DNA from: Brevibacillus_H ginsengisoli
GTDB lineage: Bacteria; Bacillota; Bacilli; Brevibacillales; Brevibacillaceae
DNA length: 64,000 nucleotides
Assembly (NCBI RefSeq): GCF_050113715.1
Contig: NZ_JBNJQR010000008.1
Location: forward strand, 186,001-250,000
Direction: 5' to 3'
A program made the translations under genes and the position numbers. Position 1 is the stretch's first letter, and every line of letters begins with the position of its first letter. The notes below the pieces were generated by a model, which saw nothing but the letters and a program-made list of their open reading frames with translations, had not been told where the DNA came from and did not search any database. This document shows positions 1 to 8,168 of this stretch, one piece after another.

Positions 1-393
1 TTTACGAACTTCTCGATACAGAAATCCTTAGCTCTGATAACTTGAAAAACCTGAGGGCGCTTACTGTCTATACAGAAAAGAAAGCGTTGAATCTTACCTA
101 TTTATGTGAATACGAAAAATTAAAGACACTTCAAATAGGCGGAAAAACCAAACATCTCGAAGCGATTGGGAATGTTTCCGCTTTAGAATTTCTATCACTG
201 AATTCGATAAGTAGAACACCCTTACATTTTGTCCTCTTTGAAAGAGTTAAGAATCTATAAAACAAATATTGATTTTGATTCCTTTATTGGTCAAAAGCTT
301 CCATCCACATTAAAAACCATCTCTTTTGGAACCAATAAAATTAAACGAGATAAGGAAATAGAACTCATCTTGAATACAAAGGGCTATCATTAA
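1..393 (+). pseudogene. Leucine-rich-repeat-like protein, 3' fragment with frameshift
   Basis: A reading frame is open from the window edge to a stop at 258-260 and shows a repeating pattern of leucines spaced as in leucine-rich repeats (LKNLRAL, YEKLKTLQI, VSALEFLSL). The pattern continues in another frame from about 236 to the stop at 391-393 (KELRIYKTNIDFDSF, LPSTLKTISF). The natural C-terminus therefore seems to be split by a one-base frameshift near 225-242. The 5' end lies outside the window. Function is unknown. It may be a decayed gene or a sequencing error; the repeat assignment rests only on the spacing pattern. Confidence 0.5.
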
Positions 394-480
394 GGAACGG
401 GCAATTCTGACGATTCATCCGAATAACGTGTTACACCACCTAAGACAGGCGTAAATACCTCGCTCATGCGCGTAAAGGTT

Positions 481-512
481 CAAAAAAAAGAGCCATCTCG
501 GCTCTTTTTTCA
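481..512 (-). terminator. Rho-independent terminator of the B12 uptake operon
   Basis: An 11-bp inverted repeat (AAAAAAGAGCC, 5-nt loop, GGCTCTTTTTT) at 484-510 lies about 30 bases downstream of the last gene of the minus-strand ECF operon. It has T-runs on both strands, so it could also end the plus-strand LRR transcript. Confidence 0.85.
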
Positions 513-542
513 CATGTAAGTATAGATATTATTCGTATGTTC

Positions 543-2135
543 TTACCGATAATACTTATGAACCTGTGGCATATACGAAAACGAGTTGGCAAATACCTGA
601 TCAGGAGACCCGTCCGCGACGATTTCCCCCTGATAAAGCACACTCACCCGATTGGCATACAGTTGGGCAAACTCAACGTCATGCGTAATCACGAGGGATG
701 CATTTACGGGTAGAGTATGTAGTAGTTGGGACAGCTTCTGTTTTTGCATCAAATCCAGTCCGCGCGTCGGTTCATCCAAAAGAAGAAGCTTCGGTGTGTT
801 GACCAGCACCAACGTTAGCGCAAGCAACTGTCGTTCCCCTCCGCTCAAGTCGTGCGGATGACGATGGCGATACTTGCCCAGTCCTGATAGTTCCAGCAGT
901 TCCTCCACGCGGTCGTTAATGGCTACTCCTGACTTCGCGTGACGAACCGCAAACACAAGCTCGTCTTCTATCGTATCATGCAAGAGATAATCGTTAGGAT
1001 TTTGTGAAAGGTAGCCGATTTGCTTCCAGCTTTCGGTTGTGAATGCAGAAGAAATCTCATCTCCCTCCCACATCATGCTCCCCCTCTGGATGGAAACAAC
1101 CTGCGACATGACTTTGGCTAGCGTACTTTTTCCGGCTCCATTTTCCCCTAATAACGCAATGCGGTCCCCAGAAAGGATCGTATAGCTGAGATTATTTAAG
1201 ACCGCAGTGTGCGCATGATAACCTGCTTTAATTTGGTCAAGCTGAAGCAACGCTTGACAAGAAGAAGGTGTTCGTTCTTGTGCCGTCGACTCTTTATTAC
1301 CTGACAGGAGAGCAGGATTGCGCAAGCTTCGGGCTTCTTTTACCGTGATGGGCTGTGCCTCGAGGTTTTGCTCCAGGAAATGTCGGGTAATCGGCGGAAT
1401 GAATCGTCTCCACTCCGTCCGCTGCTCTTCGCTTTGGGCGACAAAATCCCTCGGAGTCCCTTGAAACACCACTTGTCCCTGGTCAAACAAAATGATCCGA
1501 TCCGCCAAGTGAAAGCAGCGCTCTACTCGATGCTCACTTAATACAATCGTCATTCCCCATTCCTCATTCAACCGTCGCAAGGCATGCAGGACGGTCTCCG
1601 CATGAACGGGATCAAGCTGTGAAGTTGGCTCATCCAATAAGAGAGCCTCGGGATAGGTCGTCAGAATACTTGCCATGGCAATCAATTGTTTCTCCCCGCC
1701 ACTAAGCGAAGCGGTCTGGCGTCCAAGAAGGTGATGCAAGTCGAACAGATGACTGATTTCCGCCAAGCGTCCCTTCATCTGCTCCTGCGGGGTCCCCAGA
1801 TTCTCCATCCCGAACACAATCTCCCGCTCCACACTGTCCAAAAGCAGCTGCCGCTCGGGGTCCTGGTTGACGAAGCCGATTGTTGACACAATGTCCCGCT
1901 GTGCCCATTCATCAATGGACTTGCCTCGAACATCCACTTGTCCCCCCAGCTTGCCGCCATAGAAACGAGGGACTAATCCGTTGAGCGAACGTAAAAAAGT
2001 GGATTTGCCGCTCCCGCTTGCGCCCAGAAGAAGAATGAACTCTCCTTGCTCAACAGATACGTTCACTTGATTCAACGCACAAGAATCCGCTTCGGGGTAT
2101 TGATAGGATAATTGCTTAGTTTGAAACATCTTCAT
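543..2135 (-). CDS. ECF transporter double ATPase (two fused ABC domains)
   Basis: A 530-residue energising subunit of an energy-coupling-factor importer with two complete ABC domains in one chain. The N-terminal half has Walker A GASGSGKST, signature LSGGEKQ and Walker B LLLDEPTSQLDP. The C-terminal half has GENGAGKST, LSGGERQ and LLLLDEPTRGLD. It corresponds to EcfA1 plus EcfA2 fused, the arrangement of B. subtilis YkoD. It overlaps the upstream EcfT gene by 20 bases, which implies translational coupling, and is the last gene of a riboswitch-led operon. The operon context points to cobalamin import; the ATPase sequence itself does not define the substrate. Confidence 0.9.
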   Translation of the reverse strand: MKMFQTKQLSYQYPEADSCALNQVNVSVEQGEFILLLGASGSGKSTFLRSLNGLVPRFYGGKLGGQVDVRGKSIDEWAQRDIVSTIGFVNQDPERQLLLDSVEREIVFGMENLGTPQEQMKGRLAEISHLFDLHHLLGRQTASLSGGEKQLIAMASILTTYPEALLLDEPTSQLDPVHAETVLHALRRLNEEWGMTIVLSEHRVERCFHLADRIILFDQGQVVFQGTPRDFVAQSEEQRTEWRRFIPPITRHFLEQNLEAQPITVKEARSLRNPALLSGNKESTAQERTPSSCQALLQLDQIKAGYHAHTAVLNNLSYTILSGDRIALLGENGAGKSTLAKVMSQVVSIQRGSMMWEGDEISSAFTTESWKQIGYLSQNPNDYLLHDTIEDELVFAVRHAKSGVAINDRVEELLELSGLGKYRHRHPHDLSGGERQLLALTLVLVNTPKLLLLDEPTRGLDLMQKQKLSQLLHTLPVNASLVITHDVEFAQLYANRVSVLYQGEIVADGSPDQVFANSFSYMPQVHKYYR

Positions 2136-3024
2136 GGTTGATTGTTCCCCTCCGCATCCAGATCAACGTAAACACGCCTATTCCCGTTAAGATTGCAATC
2201 AATAATCCATCTCCCAGCGGGTCCCTCCAGCTGAAGCTTGGATAAAACCGCACCTCGCCAAAAGACAGCAGCTTGCCAAACAATCCAAACAACAGCAAGA
2301 GACCAATAAAAATCAAGCCCAGCTTCTCCTGTTGCTTCATCACACTTGCCCGATATAAGGTTCTGGGTCCACTTCCGAATCCACGGGCGTACAAGCTCTC
2401 TCCCATCGTCCAGGAGCCTTCCATCGTGGAATATAGAAGTGGCTTTAATAGCATCATGGAGTACTTGATTTTGTCCTTCAGCCCTCGACCTGAAGGACGG
2501 ATGCCCCTTGTGAACATGACCTCCTGAATCCGCTCAAGCTCCTGACGCATAAACGGAAACAGCCGAATCGCCATGACAGAGGCCATCACAAACCGTGGGG
2601 TCACCCGGGAAAAATAGAACAAAAAACGGTCATGATCCACAAACCACTGATAAGCGCACGACAAGAGTAAGATCACAGAGAGACGAAGCACACCCATCCA
2701 GGAATACAACAGCTCCTCTAAGGATAAATCCAATCGGCCAATCACAGGGATAACCGGTCCGCGCCACAGAAAATGCGTCCCATTGCTTTGAACCAACGGA
2801 TTGACGATCATAAATAGGAGCATAATCCATACGGCATAACGAAAGGTTGCGGCCACCGCCGAAAGCTTCTGTTCAATTCCGAACCAAATCAGCAATCCTA
2901 GCAGCTGAACCATGAGAAACAGCGGGTTCTCCCAGAGAAACGCCAGTGTAACATAAACGAGAATAAAGCCAACCATCACGAATGGATGCACCCTGCGCCA
3001 GCTCGATTCCTGCTGTCCAATCAC
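2116..3024 (-). CDS. ECF transporter transmembrane subunit EcfT
   Basis: A 302-residue integral membrane protein with several hydrophobic segments (about residues 12-45, 55-75, 105-130 and two near the C-terminus). It has the two Ala/Thr-Arg-Gly coupling motifs of EcfT proteins (TRGIRPSGRG and YARGFGSG), which contact the ATPases. The start is a GTG overlapping the stop of the S-component gene as GTGA. It sits between the S-component and ATPase genes in the usual S-T-A order and should form the membrane scaffold of the importer. Confidence 0.85.
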   Translation of the reverse strand: MIGQQESSWRRVHPFVMVGFILVYVTLAFLWENPLFLMVQLLGLLIWFGIEQKLSAVAATFRYAVWIMLLFMIVNPLVQSNGTHFLWRGPVIPVIGRLDLSLEELLYSWMGVLRLSVILLLSCAYQWFVDHDRFLFYFSRVTPRFVMASVMAIRLFPFMRQELERIQEVMFTRGIRPSGRGLKDKIKYSMMLLKPLLYSTMEGSWTMGESLYARGFGSGPRTLYRASVMKQQEKLGLIFIGLLLLFGLFGKLLSFGEVRFYPSFSWRDPLGDGLLIAILTGIGVFTLIWMRRGTINHEDVSN

Positions 3025-3677
3025 GGTTGCACCTCCTCGGTAAAGCGTGAAACCACCAGCTTCCGATGATACCGAGTCAAAATTCTCGCAAAGGTTCGGG
3101 CAAAAATCGCTGCAAATAGCAAATTCCCCACAGCGTGAAACGTATCAAAAGCAAGTCCCGCACTGTACAACACGACAAAGCTTTTCCAGTTCATAAACTC
3201 ACCGTAACCGGTAAAAATCCACAAATTCATGATCCAGTCAAATAAAAAACCCCAAAGCGTACAGATCGCAACGAACAAAAAGGTCTTCCCTCTCGTTTGC
3301 AAAAGCGGTTCATTCTCCCGGTTTCGCTCAACCAAAAAGGAGAGAAGTCCTCCACTTGATCCGACAAGACCCCAGCTTAACATTTGCCAAAGTGTCCACG
3401 GTCCCTGCCCCAAAAATACATTGGAGAGGACAGCAGCCAGACATCCAACCAAAAACCCGACTCTCGCCCCGAAGACGTATCCGCTAATCATCACCATAAA
3501 AGTGGTGGGCTGCACATTGGGGATCCCCGCAAAGGGTACACGAGCAACCGCTGCCAATGTACCGAGCGTGGCGATTACGGCGATTGTTTTTTCATCCGTT
3601 CGAGACCGTTCGAACCAGATCAGCAAAAGCAAGAAAATACAAATTAGCAAAAGAAGGATCAAGAGCGCCCAGTTCAT
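3021..3677 (-). CDS. ECF transporter S component, probable cobalamin-specific
   Basis: A 218-residue, roughly six-helix membrane protein of the ECF substrate-binding type. The hydrophobic core includes a segment rich in VARVPFAGIPNVQPTTF followed by GYVFGARVGFLVG, typical of S components that pack against EcfT. It follows the DUF4430 gene with a 4-base ATGA overlap and precedes EcfT with a GTGA overlap. The cobalamin riboswitch at the head of the operon and the intrinsic-factor-like genes upstream suggest that it binds cobalamin or a cobalamin precursor. The S-component class is recognised with good confidence; the substrate is inferred from context. Confidence 0.75.
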   Translation of the reverse strand: MNWALLILLLLICIFLLLLIWFERSRTDEKTIAVIATLGTLAAVARVPFAGIPNVQPTTFMVMISGYVFGARVGFLVGCLAAVLSNVFLGQGPWTLWQMLSWGLVGSSGGLLSFLVERNRENEPLLQTRGKTFLFVAICTLWGFLFDWIMNLWIFTGYGEFMNWKSFVVLYSAGLAFDTFHAVGNLLFAAIFARTFARILTRYHRKLVVSRFTEEVQP

Positions 3678-4777
3678 GGCGTAGTACCCTTGTTCGTCTC
3701 CATTGGGAGGCGCATCACTTGATCGCCTGAGAGGACAGCCGAATACATTAACTGAAATGGAGTCTCGCTGTTTTCTGTCTGCTGCAGTTGCTCTACCGCT
3801 TTGGACAATACGGCATCACTGTTTCCCGTCACAATGAGGATTGGCATTTCGTTCCCGAGATTCTTCGTGGCTAGGATCACAGCGTCTCCATCGTCAGTCA
3901 ACAGCTTGCTTGGCTTGCCTGATGAATCGTATGTCTGGATCCCCTTATCCGTAAACGAAGCAAATAATCCCAAAGCCTCCCGCTCTCTCATCATCTTCTG
4001 AACGAATGGAGAAGCCATTAGCGACGGACGATCCCCGATGAGAATCAGACCCTGCTCTTGTTCAAACAGCTTTTCATTCCACTTGCTTACCGAATATGTG
4101 GAGCCTTTGCCAGGTGAATTCTTTGTGTTCTTGTTCACTTTTTGTGACAGACTCTCGTTCAACTGCTGAGCGGCTTGTTCCTGGTTTCCCGCATACATGA
4201 TTTGCGCCTTCAATGGCTCACCTGTTACCCGTGTAACAAACGGATGTGGGAATGCTCCGATCTGAGCAGGTACTCTCATCGCATAGTCCCAATTGTGATA
4301 ATCCCACCAGATGGTATCCCCTTGATGAACCGGATATTCGCCGGCCCCCACGTCGGACATCAAGCCATTTACGGAAAAAAACCAATCCACTTTCTTGGAG
4401 TTCGCATCCCCTACCCGATACTGAGAGGCCATTCCGTTAATCGATTGTACAAACCCGCCATTGTAGGCTGTTTCTACATTGGTTATATTTTTCTTCAAGA
4501 GATCCATCACGGTATCTCCCTCATGCCAGGCCACTTGTTGGTTGAATAGAACCGTCGCGCCAAAATCACGAGTCACCCATAGTTTTACCGAAGGAGTTCC
4601 TGCTGGCAATTCTTCCTTAGCTTGTGCTCCTTGTGAAGCTTCTGCCTGATTCGTTGTAGGAGTTGCGCTTGATGGAGCCTTTCCTCCCTGGGCCGTTCTA
4701 TATGTATATAACCCAAATGCCGCACCCGCAATGACGAATACAGCGAGAATTAACAGAAGCCATTCTTTTTTTCGCAT
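3674..4777 (-). CDS. Membrane-anchored DUF4430 protein (intrinsic-factor beta-domain-like)
   Basis: A 367-residue protein. Residues about 5-25 form an N-terminal membrane anchor or uncleaved signal (LLLILAVFVIAGAAFGLY), followed by a Ser/Thr/Ala linker. A DUF4430 domain at about 60-160 contains VDWFFSVNGLMSDVGAGEY. DUF4430 matches the beta domain that caps cobalamin in intrinsic factor and transcobalamin. The C-terminal ~200 residues are not recognised. I chose ATG 4777 because GAGGTG stands six bases before it; a GTG at 4786 overlaps that site. The 4-base overlap with the S-component gene suggests that it delivers ligand directly to the importer. Confidence 0.75.
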   Translation of the reverse strand: MRKKEWLLLILAVFVIAGAAFGLYTYRTAQGGKAPSSATPTTNQAEASQGAQAKEELPAGTPSVKLWVTRDFGATVLFNQQVAWHEGDTVMDLLKKNITNVETAYNGGFVQSINGMASQYRVGDANSKKVDWFFSVNGLMSDVGAGEYPVHQGDTIWWDYHNWDYAMRVPAQIGAFPHPFVTRVTGEPLKAQIMYAGNQEQAAQQLNESLSQKVNKNTKNSPGKGSTYSVSKWNEKLFEQEQGLILIGDRPSLMASPFVQKMMREREALGLFASFTDKGIQTYDSSGKPSKLLTDDGDAVILATKNLGNEMPILIVTGNSDAVLSKAVEQLQQTENSETPFQLMYSAVLSGDQVMRLPMETNKGTTP

Positions 4778-4827
4778 CTCTTTCACCTCTTCAATTAGAG
4801 GACTCGGCGATTGCCTAAGCCTCTTAT

Positions 4828-4860
4828 GTAAATCAGAAACGTATATACTTTCTGATTTAC
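4828..4860. repeat. Perfect 12-bp intercistronic inverted repeat
   Basis: GTAAATCAGAAA (4828-4839), a 9-base loop, and TTTCTGATTTAC (4849-4860) lie in the 100-base gap between the alpha-repeat gene and the membrane-anchored DUF4430 gene. No T-run follows on the minus strand, so it looks like an mRNA processing or stabilising hairpin rather than a terminator. Confidence 0.7.
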
Positions 4861-4886
4861 GAACAAACCCTCGACATTCTGAATCG

Positions 4887-5894
4887 TTAGTGGACGAGCT
4901 TGTGATTCACCGCGTTCTGGTGAAGTATATTAAGATACGTACCTTTCCGCTTGAGATCAGATAAGCCCAGCAAGGCTTGTGCCGTGGCAATGTTATTGCT
5001 AAAGCCATTTTTGGTATGGCTGAAGGAACCATCAGCCTTCTGGAAGCTAAGCATGTGATCTACAAGGTTCCGTGAGCCTTTGGTCCAATGGTATGGATCT
5101 TCTTGATACGCGATGAGTGCTGAAACGACATTCGCGTCTGATTCTACGCTGGATACACCACCCTCGGCAAAGCCCCCATCAATCCCTTGAGCACCTTTAA
5201 GGAATCCAAGCGCTTTGGCTACGGGTTGTTCATTTTTGGTCATTCCCAAAGCGTGATAAGCCAATAGCCCCATTGCCGTCATATCGATGCTCCCTTGCTT
5301 CATGCCGGTCATAAAGTGAAAACTTCCATCTGGCAATTGCTTGGAGACCAACCAGGATTTCGCCAGTTTGGCTTTAGGGATCGGCTCGCCAGCCGCATAA
5401 AGGGCGATAATGCTCCAAATATGTGCGTTAATCAAGCTTTGTCCTTGACCTGTCGTACTGTCTGCGAATTTGCCGTTCGCCAGTTGTGATTTCTTCAAGG
5501 TGGCAACCAAATTCATCCCCGCAAAATTATTCGGGTCATACCCTGCCGCAATAACGGTCAAAACAAACCGGGCATAATCTGTTGTCTTCCGAGGGTCCAA
5601 TTGCTTCGCTCGTTTGATTAGCTCAGCTTTGAAGTTGCTGCCTCCCCATTTGCCGCTCATCATTTGTTCTCCGGACACCGCGAGTCCAATAACCGTCCAA
5701 TCATCGATGGATGAGAGACCTTTGGTGGCATATGCGTTATGTGTATGCGTAATGGTCTTGCTTACCGCTTGATCTACCTGCGAGGCAGTTGCCGCGAATG
5801 CGGAATTTAGCGTAAAACCCCAGAAAAGAAGTAAACTCAAACATGCCGTTGCGATTCGTTTAAATTTCATCGATATCATCCTTTCAGATTTCAT
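4887..5894 (-). CDS. Secreted alpha/alpha-repeat protein (prenyltransferase/intrinsic-factor alpha-domain-like), copy 2
   Basis: A 335-residue exported protein. It has a signal peptide (about residues 9-35, ending SAFAA) and then roughly 290 residues of tandem helical repeats such as GLAVSGEQM, GQSLINAHIWSIIALYAAGEP, DGSFHFM, IDMTAMGLLAYHALG and DGGFAEGG. They match the prenyltransferase/squalene-oxidase repeat and the alpha domain of intrinsic factor. Start ATG 5894 follows AAGGAGG with a 6-base spacer; longer in-frame starts have no site. It is paralogous to the first gene of the operon and shares the YDPNNF/YDPTNF and SIDDWTVIGL/FDWELIGL patterns. I infer a partner for the adjacent DUF4430 protein in corrinoid capture. 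Confidence 0.75.
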   Translation of the reverse strand: MKSERMISMKFKRIATACLSLLLFWGFTLNSAFAATASQVDQAVSKTITHTHNAYATKGLSSIDDWTVIGLAVSGEQMMSGKWGGSNFKAELIKRAKQLDPRKTTDYARFVLTVIAAGYDPNNFAGMNLVATLKKSQLANGKFADSTTGQGQSLINAHIWSIIALYAAGEPIPKAKLAKSWLVSKQLPDGSFHFMTGMKQGSIDMTAMGLLAYHALGMTKNEQPVAKALGFLKGAQGIDGGFAEGGVSSVESDANVVSALIAYQEDPYHWTKGSRNLVDHMLSFQKADGSFSHTKNGFSNNIATAQALLGLSDLKRKGTYLNILHQNAVNHKLVH

Positions 5895-5942
5895 TTTTAT
5901 CCTCCTTAATGCTACAGGGTGGTTACTCGTTGATAAAACGGG

Positions 5943-5969
5943 AAAAAAGTAGGCGGTTATCACCTACTT
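5943..5969 (-). terminator. Weak intra-operon hairpin at the end of the DUF4430-SLH gene
   Basis: AAGTAGG, a 9-base loop, and CCTACTT followed by TTTT overlap the stop codon of the 730-residue gene on the minus strand. With only seven base pairs it may give partial termination, setting a lower level of the downstream genes. Confidence 0.4.
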
Positions 5970-8156
5970 GTCATCCCCGAGATATTTCGTTAAATAATAT
6001 TGATAGACAGCATAAGCAGCTTCCCCGCGTGTAATGTTTGCATTCGCCCGGATGTTCCCATTTGCATCACTCGTCAGCCATTGATGAGCGGCAGCCACTC
6101 TCACACCGTGTGACGCCCAAGTAGGAATCTCCCGCTCATCCTTCATCATCTCTGCCTTCAGATCTTCCGAATGAGTGTCCGTCTCATACAGTCGAGTAAG
6201 CAAAACCGCTACTTCTGAGCGTGTCATTGGCGCTTGTGGAGCAAACAGCTGCTTGCCACGCCCGGAGGCCCAACCCTTTTGTACAGCGTATTTGACCACA
6301 GGCGCATACCAGCTGTTCGCAGGAACATCCTGAAAGACTGGCGCCGTTTGGCTATTTACAAGGGACGAAGTTGCTTTTTCCTCATCCGAAGGCATTCGAG
6401 ATTCTGTCATCCGTTTCAACATGGCGAAGAACTCTGCACGCGTCAACGGCTGGTTCACGCCAAAATTGTCTGTTGAGGTGCCTTGGACAATTCCCCAACC
6501 ATAGAGAGCGGCGATCGCTTCTTGAACGTTGTTTTTGGTGTTATCCAGTGAATGCACGTCTTCAAACTCATGGGTTTCATTGACGACCACAAGATCCGTC
6601 CCGAACTTAAGTGGCGTCATGATGCGTTGTTTCGTATAATGCAGCTTCTTGATAACAGGAGTCCACTGCTTATTCGTCTGATCACGTTGAAACAGTGTCG
6701 GCCATCCCGTGTCATCCAAAGCACCTGTAATCGGCAATTTTAGTTCAATTGAAGCTGTGTCTGGATGTGACGCTTCTACACGGTAACTTCCCGTTAATGG
6801 AGCTAGCTCGGTATTCGTTGCTTTTTGCCACTCATCAAATTGGGCCGTTTGTTCCTGATCGCTATAGGATCTGACGCTGAACCACATGGTTTCTTTGCTC
6901 GATGGCTCTTCTGGACGCAATTGAAGATTTGCCCGCAGATCGCCCTTCACCATGGCGATACTCGCGTGAGCGTCGCGTATTCTATCTCGCGCGTCACGAT
7001 CAACATACAGCTTCATGACTTGCGATGCGGAGTTCGTCGGATACGGCACCAAGAGAACCGGCTTCAGTTGTTGAAGCAATGACTTATACAAGGTGGAGTC
7101 CTCTAACAGCTCCTCGAGTTTCTGCTTGAGTTCATCCTGTTCTTGTAGCGCTTCCTTTACCTTGAGCCCTGTGAGTTCTTGATAATCTGGATCAAGCGGC
7201 TTGGTCACTTCGCTCTTTTTCACTTGGAGCTTGGCGGCATGCTCATAAGCCGCTTGCAAAAAGACGCCGACGTCCGCCACATATGTTTTCTGCTTCTCGA
7301 TGGAGTAATCGGACAGATCCCAAAGCAGTTTTTTCGTGATTGAGACAATGCTGTTCACGTCTTCGGCTAACTCCAATTGGCTGATAGCCGAGCTTACATT
7401 CTGAGAGGAATCCACCTCATACGAACTGCCTATGCTGGAATTTCCTGATCCGGCATTTTCGGATACACCAAGGTCAGTCGTATATAAAAACTCAACCTTA
7501 TCGCCTGGCTGCAAAATACAGCGATCCATGGAGGTTGGCGGCGCTGTCCCATTTACCTTGTAAACCCAGCCGGAGCCAGGGCCTTTGTCAAACTCCTTCA
7601 AGCCGTCAATGCCAATCAAGTAGACCTGCTCACCATCATTTTCCGGATCTCGAACCTCGTAATCGAACCCATTTTCCTCGGCCGCTACCCGCAAAAGATT
7701 GTAGACGGAAGACTGCTTACTTACCGAAAAGGTTTTCCACTTGAGAATCTCGTCTCCACCCGCTGCTGCTATGCGAACGGAAACGTTCATTTTACTTTTT
7801 CCACCCTGATTTTTCTCAATGGAGAAGCGATCACGAGCGATCACTGTTGAATAGAGAACGGCCTCGGCTGTTCCGTATGCCGCCCAAGAAGGAATCTCCA
7901 CTTCAATCTCGAACGGTTTACCCGCTCCGGATACATCTTGAAAGTAAAGTATTTGTCCAGCCGCATCCTGAACCATTAACGGAACCCAAAGTGGGTCATG
8001 TAGGTCAGTTTTTCCCGTAATGGTAAGCTTCTCATTATGTACGGCAACCTGAATGGAGGATTCTGACTCTAGAGCCAAGCCTGCACCTGCGTAAGATGTC
8101 CACCCAGAGAAGAAAAGAAGCGCGCACGTCAGCCACAATAGCCATTTATTCTTCAT
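5964..8156 (-). CDS. DUF4430 surface protein with three SLH domains
   Basis: A 730-residue exported cell-wall protein. Signal peptide about 1-30. A beta-rich N-terminal region precedes a DUF4430 domain at about 125-220 (FSVSKQSSVYNLL, GSGWVYKVNGTAPPTSMD, LQPGDKVEFLY). A long middle region with a coiled-coil-prone stretch (LQEQDELKQKLEELL) follows. Three S-layer-homology repeats close the protein (about 540-600 FEDVHSLD with LTRAEFFAMLKR; 615-665 FQDVPANSWYAPVVKYA with MTRSEVAVLLTRLY; 680-725 ITRGEAAYAVYQYY). SLH domains bind pyruvylated wall polymer, so the beta-like domain would be displayed at the cell surface. It starts 12 bases after the upstream stop behind AGGAG. The SLH call is firm; the B12 role is inferred. 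Confidence 0.85.
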   Translation of the reverse strand: MKNKWLLWLTCALLFFSGWTSYAGAGLALESESSIQVAVHNEKLTITGKTDLHDPLWVPLMVQDAAGQILYFQDVSGAGKPFEIEVEIPSWAAYGTAEAVLYSTVIARDRFSIEKNQGGKSKMNVSVRIAAAGGDEILKWKTFSVSKQSSVYNLLRVAAEENGFDYEVRDPENDGEQVYLIGIDGLKEFDKGPGSGWVYKVNGTAPPTSMDRCILQPGDKVEFLYTTDLGVSENAGSGNSSIGSSYEVDSSQNVSSAISQLELAEDVNSIVSITKKLLWDLSDYSIEKQKTYVADVGVFLQAAYEHAAKLQVKKSEVTKPLDPDYQELTGLKVKEALQEQDELKQKLEELLEDSTLYKSLLQQLKPVLLVPYPTNSASQVMKLYVDRDARDRIRDAHASIAMVKGDLRANLQLRPEEPSSKETMWFSVRSYSDQEQTAQFDEWQKATNTELAPLTGSYRVEASHPDTASIELKLPITGALDDTGWPTLFQRDQTNKQWTPVIKKLHYTKQRIMTPLKFGTDLVVVNETHEFEDVHSLDNTKNNVQEAIAALYGWGIVQGTSTDNFGVNQPLTRAEFFAMLKRMTESRMPSDEEKATSSLVNSQTAPVFQDVPANSWYAPVVKYAVQKGWASGRGKQLFAPQAPMTRSEVAVLLTRLYETDTHSEDLKAEMMKDEREIPTWASHGVRVAAAHQWLTSDANGNIRANANITRGEAAYAVYQYYLTKYLGDDK

Positions 8157-8168
8157 TCCCGTTCACTC

